64,000 nucleotides of DNA from Halodurantibacterium flavum (GTDB taxonomy: Bacteria > Pseudomonadota > Alphaproteobacteria > Rhodobacterales > Rhodobacteraceae): the NCBI RefSeq assembly GCF_042681825.1, contig NZ_JBHUGH010000001.1, forward strand, positions 62,001 through 126,000. Direction: 5' to 3'. The translations under genes and the position numbers were made by a program. Below are positions 61,563 to 64,000 of this stretch, piece by piece (the first letter of the stretch is position 1; each line of letters starts with the position of its first letter). The notes below the pieces were generated by a model. The model saw only the letters and a program-made list of their open reading frames with translations. It did no database searches and had not been told where the DNA came from.

Positions 61563-62974
61563 TTGATCGGAATGCGCAGACATCAGACGCCATCGCGCGG
61601 CTGAATAAGGTAATGGATGAAGCCGCGCGACACGAGAATACGGCGGTCCGCAAGCTGCTAGACCTGATCGCAATACCGTCAATCTCCATCGATCCGCCGG
61701 GGAGCGAGGGGATCGCCAAGGCGGCCGCTTGGCTGCAGGCGGAACTGATCTCAATGGGTCTACAAGCAAAGATCGTCGAAACGGGGGGGCATCCGGTCGT
61801 ACTAGGCTCATGCCACAGCAGCTCGTCACGCCGGCGAATACTGTTCTACGGCCACTATGACGTGCAGCCTGCAGGAGATCCGGATGACTGGACACATCCG
61901 CCCTTTGCGCCGGCAATTATTGAGGAAGAGGGCCTGCACAGATTTTACGGTCGCGGCGCATCCGACAGCAAAAGCCAGTTCTGGACCTTGCTGGAGGCGC
62001 TGCGGGCATGGAAGGCCATACATGGAGAGTTTCCGGCCGATATCGTGGTCCTGCTGGAGGGCGAGGAAGAAATCGGCTCGACAAGTCTGCCCGACTTCCT
62101 CGCCCAACACCACGATGAGCTATGCTGCGACATCGCGTTCATCTGTGACGGTGATATGTGGTCACGCGATCGGCCCGCCATCACGACGCAGCTAAAGGGG
62201 CTGGTGCATGAAAAGGTTACAATCCTGACTCCGCACGGCGATCTGCATTCGGGATTTTTTGGCGCAGTTGCCGCCAATCCGCTCCGTATCCTCTCAAGCA
62301 TCCTGGCGGCGATTCACGATGAGGGCGGTCGCATCGCGATCGACGGATTCTATGACGGCGTTCAGGATATTCCCGCAATGCGCCGCGACCAGTGGCGACA
62401 GCTTTCTGCCGAAGCCGGGGTGAACGACGGTGTAAGCCTTGAGGGCGGCGTGATCGAGCAGGGCTACTCGGCCCTTGAGGCGATGTGGGGGCGGCCAGCA
62501 ATCGATATCAACGGTGTTACCGGCGGCAATCAAGGACCCACAGGCCGCTCCGTGACGCCCGGCACGGCTCACGCGCGATTAAGCTTCCGCCTGGTGGCAG
62601 GGCAGGATCCGGATCTCGTTCGCGAACGTTTCAAGGAGTTCGTTCTGGCCCGGGTGCCTGAGGGCTGCAGAGCCGAGTTCGAAGGCGCGAGCTATGCCCC
62701 GGCAATCATGCTATCTCAAGACAATCCGTATCTCCGTGCCACTGCGCGCGGATTGGAAGCAGAATGGGGCCATCCGGCGGTCCTGAAAGGAAGCGGGGGA
62801 ACGGTTCCCTTGGTCCATCAGCTTCATGAGGCGCTTTCAGTGGACGGTATTGTGGTCGGGTTCATTCTGGGGACTGATGCGATCGACGGGCCGGACGAAC
62901 ATTACGATGTGGAGCGCTTTCGCGCGGGGACGCGTGCCTGGATCAGGATTTTTGCCGAGCTTGAGATGATCTGA
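61559..62974 (+). CDS. M20-family dipeptidase
   Basis: A 471-residue di-zinc peptidase of the carnosinase/CNDP-like group. Metal ligands are in order: His99 in FYGHYDVQP, bridging Asp136 in GRGASDSKSQ, catalytic Glu170-171 in EGEEEIGS, and the later GDMWSRDRP. The lid domain falls at about residues 210-370. No signal peptide, so it acts in the cytoplasm. Its start overlaps the C-S lyase stop (ATGA), so it is likely to free the amino acid that the lyase then cleaves. Confidence 0.88.
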   Translation: MIDRNAQTSDAIARLNKVMDEAARHENTAVRKLLDLIAIPSISIDPPGSEGIAKAAAWLQAELISMGLQAKIVETGGHPVVLGSCHSSSSRRRILFYGHYDVQPAGDPDDWTHPPFAPAIIEEEGLHRFYGRGASDSKSQFWTLLEALRAWKAIHGEFPADIVVLLEGEEEIGSTSLPDFLAQHHDELCCDIAFICDGDMWSRDRPAITTQLKGLVHEKVTILTPHGDLHSGFFGAVAANPLRILSSILAAIHDEGGRIAIDGFYDGVQDIPAMRRDQWRQLSAEAGVNDGVSLEGGVIEQGYSALEAMWGRPAIDINGVTGGNQGPTGRSVTPGTAHARLSFRLVAGQDPDLVRERFKEFVLARVPEGCRAEFEGASYAPAIMLSQDNPYLRATARGLEAEWGHPAVLKGSGGTVPLVHQLHEALSVDGIVVGFILGTDAIDGPDEHYDVERFRAGTRAWIRIFAELEMI

Positions 62975-63340
62975 CAGAACGACGCTCTGCCATCATTGAG
63001 GCAAAGCGGCTCTCATCCCGAAAGGCAGGATGCCGATGATAGGCTGTAAGCTGAGGCCGTTCAGGGCCAGCAGTTTCATGGCATGAGCACCACGATTTCG
63101 GCGCTAGGCCATTGACTGCCCGTAACCGTCCGATTGTCACTGCCTGCCTGGGGGCGTCGTGATGGGTAAGGCACGTGCATGGTGATGTCGCAAACGACCT
63201 GCCTATTGTGCGGAGTGGTCGAGCGGAGCGAGGTCCCGGGGGTCGGCTAGGGGCGCCTTCAACACCTGCCAGAGGCAGTCACTGCCCCCTGGTAGATAGC
63301 CGTCTGCGTGGCAAAGCGCCCCTTCCGCCAGTTCCAGGCA
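62975..63340. other. Intergenic region, no gene recognised
   Basis: About 366 bases between convergent genes. Short open frames only; no family motif, no T-run terminator seen. Confidence 0.4.
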
Positions 63341-64000
63341 CTACCGCAATGATATGCCTGCCTGAGGTGCATTGAGAGCCTCTTCGAATAGAACCTTGCC
63401 CGGGCCGGAAAGCCATTGATCCAGCTTCAGCATTGGCCCGAACTCGCGCTCCAATGCAGGAATGTCTGCGACTCCGGCCACGATGCCCTTATCGACAAGC
63501 GCGGAAAGCTGACGCAGAAAATCATTTCCCGCCAGCAGTTCGTCGGAAAAGCGCTGATAGCGGATGGGATGACCTGCCGCACGTGAGAACGCCTCTTCCA
63601 GATATTCCCCGGTGATATCCTGCCCCGAGAGTTCCAGGGTCTGACCGGCATAACGTCCGGGTTGGAGAAGTATCTGCGCGTTGATACGCCCAAGGTCATC
63701 AAGCGCTATCATCTGCATCGACTGACGCCGCTGCATGAAGAATGTGAAGACACCTGTATTCAGCCCCATTCCGGGAAGCATCATCATTTCCATAAAGCTG
63801 GCGGGACGCGTGATTGTCGCAGCAATCGGCAAGCCGCGAATGTGATCTTCGATGCGGGACTTGCTATCGAAATGTCCCATGCCCGTATGGCCTTTTCCTG
63901 CTGCACCACCGGAAGAATATACCAGATGGGCGACCCCGGCTGCGACAGCGCTGTCGGCGATAGCCTTGCCTTGCGCCACTTCCTGTTCATCTGTGACCAG
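63341..64000 (-). CDS. NmrA-like NAD(P)-binding protein (5' end outside window)
   Basis: The visible part is the C-terminal 219 residues of an atypical short-chain dehydrogenase. Reading from the window edge, EVAQGKAIADSAVAAGVAHLVYSSGG is the NmrA/HSCARG pattern (quoted as core AIADSAVAAGV), followed by RIEDHIRGLPIAATITRPASF and a C-terminal substrate-like domain. The Rossmann GxxGxxG motif is outside the window. Such proteins bind NAD(P) and act as redox sensors or quinone/sugar reductases. Function not determined. Confidence 0.83.
   Translation of the reverse strand: MVTDEQEVAQGKAIADSAVAAGVAHLVYSSGGAAGKGHTGMGHFDSKSRIEDHIRGLPIAATITRPASFMEMMMLPGMGLNTGVFTFFMQRRQSMQMIALDDLGRINAQILLQPGRYAGQTLELSGQDITGEYLEEAFSRAAGHPIRYQRFSDELLAGNDFLRQLSALVDKGIVAGVADIPALEREFGPMLKLDQWLSGPGKVLFEEALNAPQAGISLR

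Noticed and set aside
62943..63140. Minus-strand frame between the dipeptidase and NmrA-like genes
   Set aside because: Short, without motifs, and overlapping the dipeptidase 3' end.

Overview
The window is about 64 kb of GC-rich, gene-dense bacterial DNA. Gene content and sequence style (TRAP transporter, many ABC importers, a Caulobacter-type xylose pathway, hut genes) suggest an alphaproteobacterium, most likely Rhodobacterales. That placement is inference; there is no rRNA or other marker. I see no tRNA, rRNA, CRISPR array, transposase or phage gene. It is a catabolic and transport region: nearly every block pairs an importer with a few enzymes and a local regulator.

Layout. 1-6.7 kb: histidine utilization, hutI (cut by the window edge), hutH, hutG, hutU in tight overlap, then a TetR-type regulator and hutC. 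6.8-18.8 kb: a GntR-type regulator, an N-carbamoyl amidase gene, and a long minus-strand operon of a polyamine-type ABC importer, an AbgB-like amidohydrolase, an amidinotransferase/deiminase-like enzyme, a benzoylformate-decarboxylase-like TPP enzyme and an FAD-linked 2-hydroxyacid dehydrogenase. Both transcription units carry the same 12-base palindromic site in their promoter regions. The enzyme set fits breakdown of an imported, amide-linked guanidino compound and is the best candidate here for an undescribed pathway. 19.2-31.6 kb: xylan/xylose use, with xylD (xylonate dehydratase), a divergent GntR regulator, ThuA, a Gfo/Idh oxidoreductase, a CUT1-type sugar ABC importer, a GH43 beta-xylosidase, and xylX (2-keto-3-deoxyxylonate dehydratase). 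xylD and xylX promoter regions share a short inverted-repeat motif. 32.1-38.9 kb: a TRAP transporter, SDR, enoyl-CoA hydratase and acyl-CoA ligase in one minus-strand operon, divergent from a MarR gene; a 26-base palindrome covers the -10 of the operon promoter.

39.2-42.1 kb: a cystine-type amino acid ABC importer followed by a decayed gene. 42.2-43.2 kb: an LpxR-like outer membrane protein. 44.0-52.5 kb: two adjacent Fbp/Phn-type ABC operons, the first with a class III phosphodiesterase. 53-56.3 kb: AraC, RidA and LysR genes, with three palindromes upstream of ridA. 56.7-63.0 kb: a polar amino acid ABC importer, LysR regulator, C-S lyase-like PLP enzyme and M20 dipeptidase, probably one uptake-and-cleavage system. 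63.3-64 kb: an NmrA-like protein cut by the window edge.

Two decayed genes (29.8-30.4 kb and 41.4-42.1 kb) and several gene-free stretches show that the accessory blocks have been shuffled or eroded. Three ABC operons have a strong stem-loop right after the binding-protein gene. Start sites were chosen from ribosome-binding sites, gene overlaps and family length; operator and promoter calls were made by eye and are untested.
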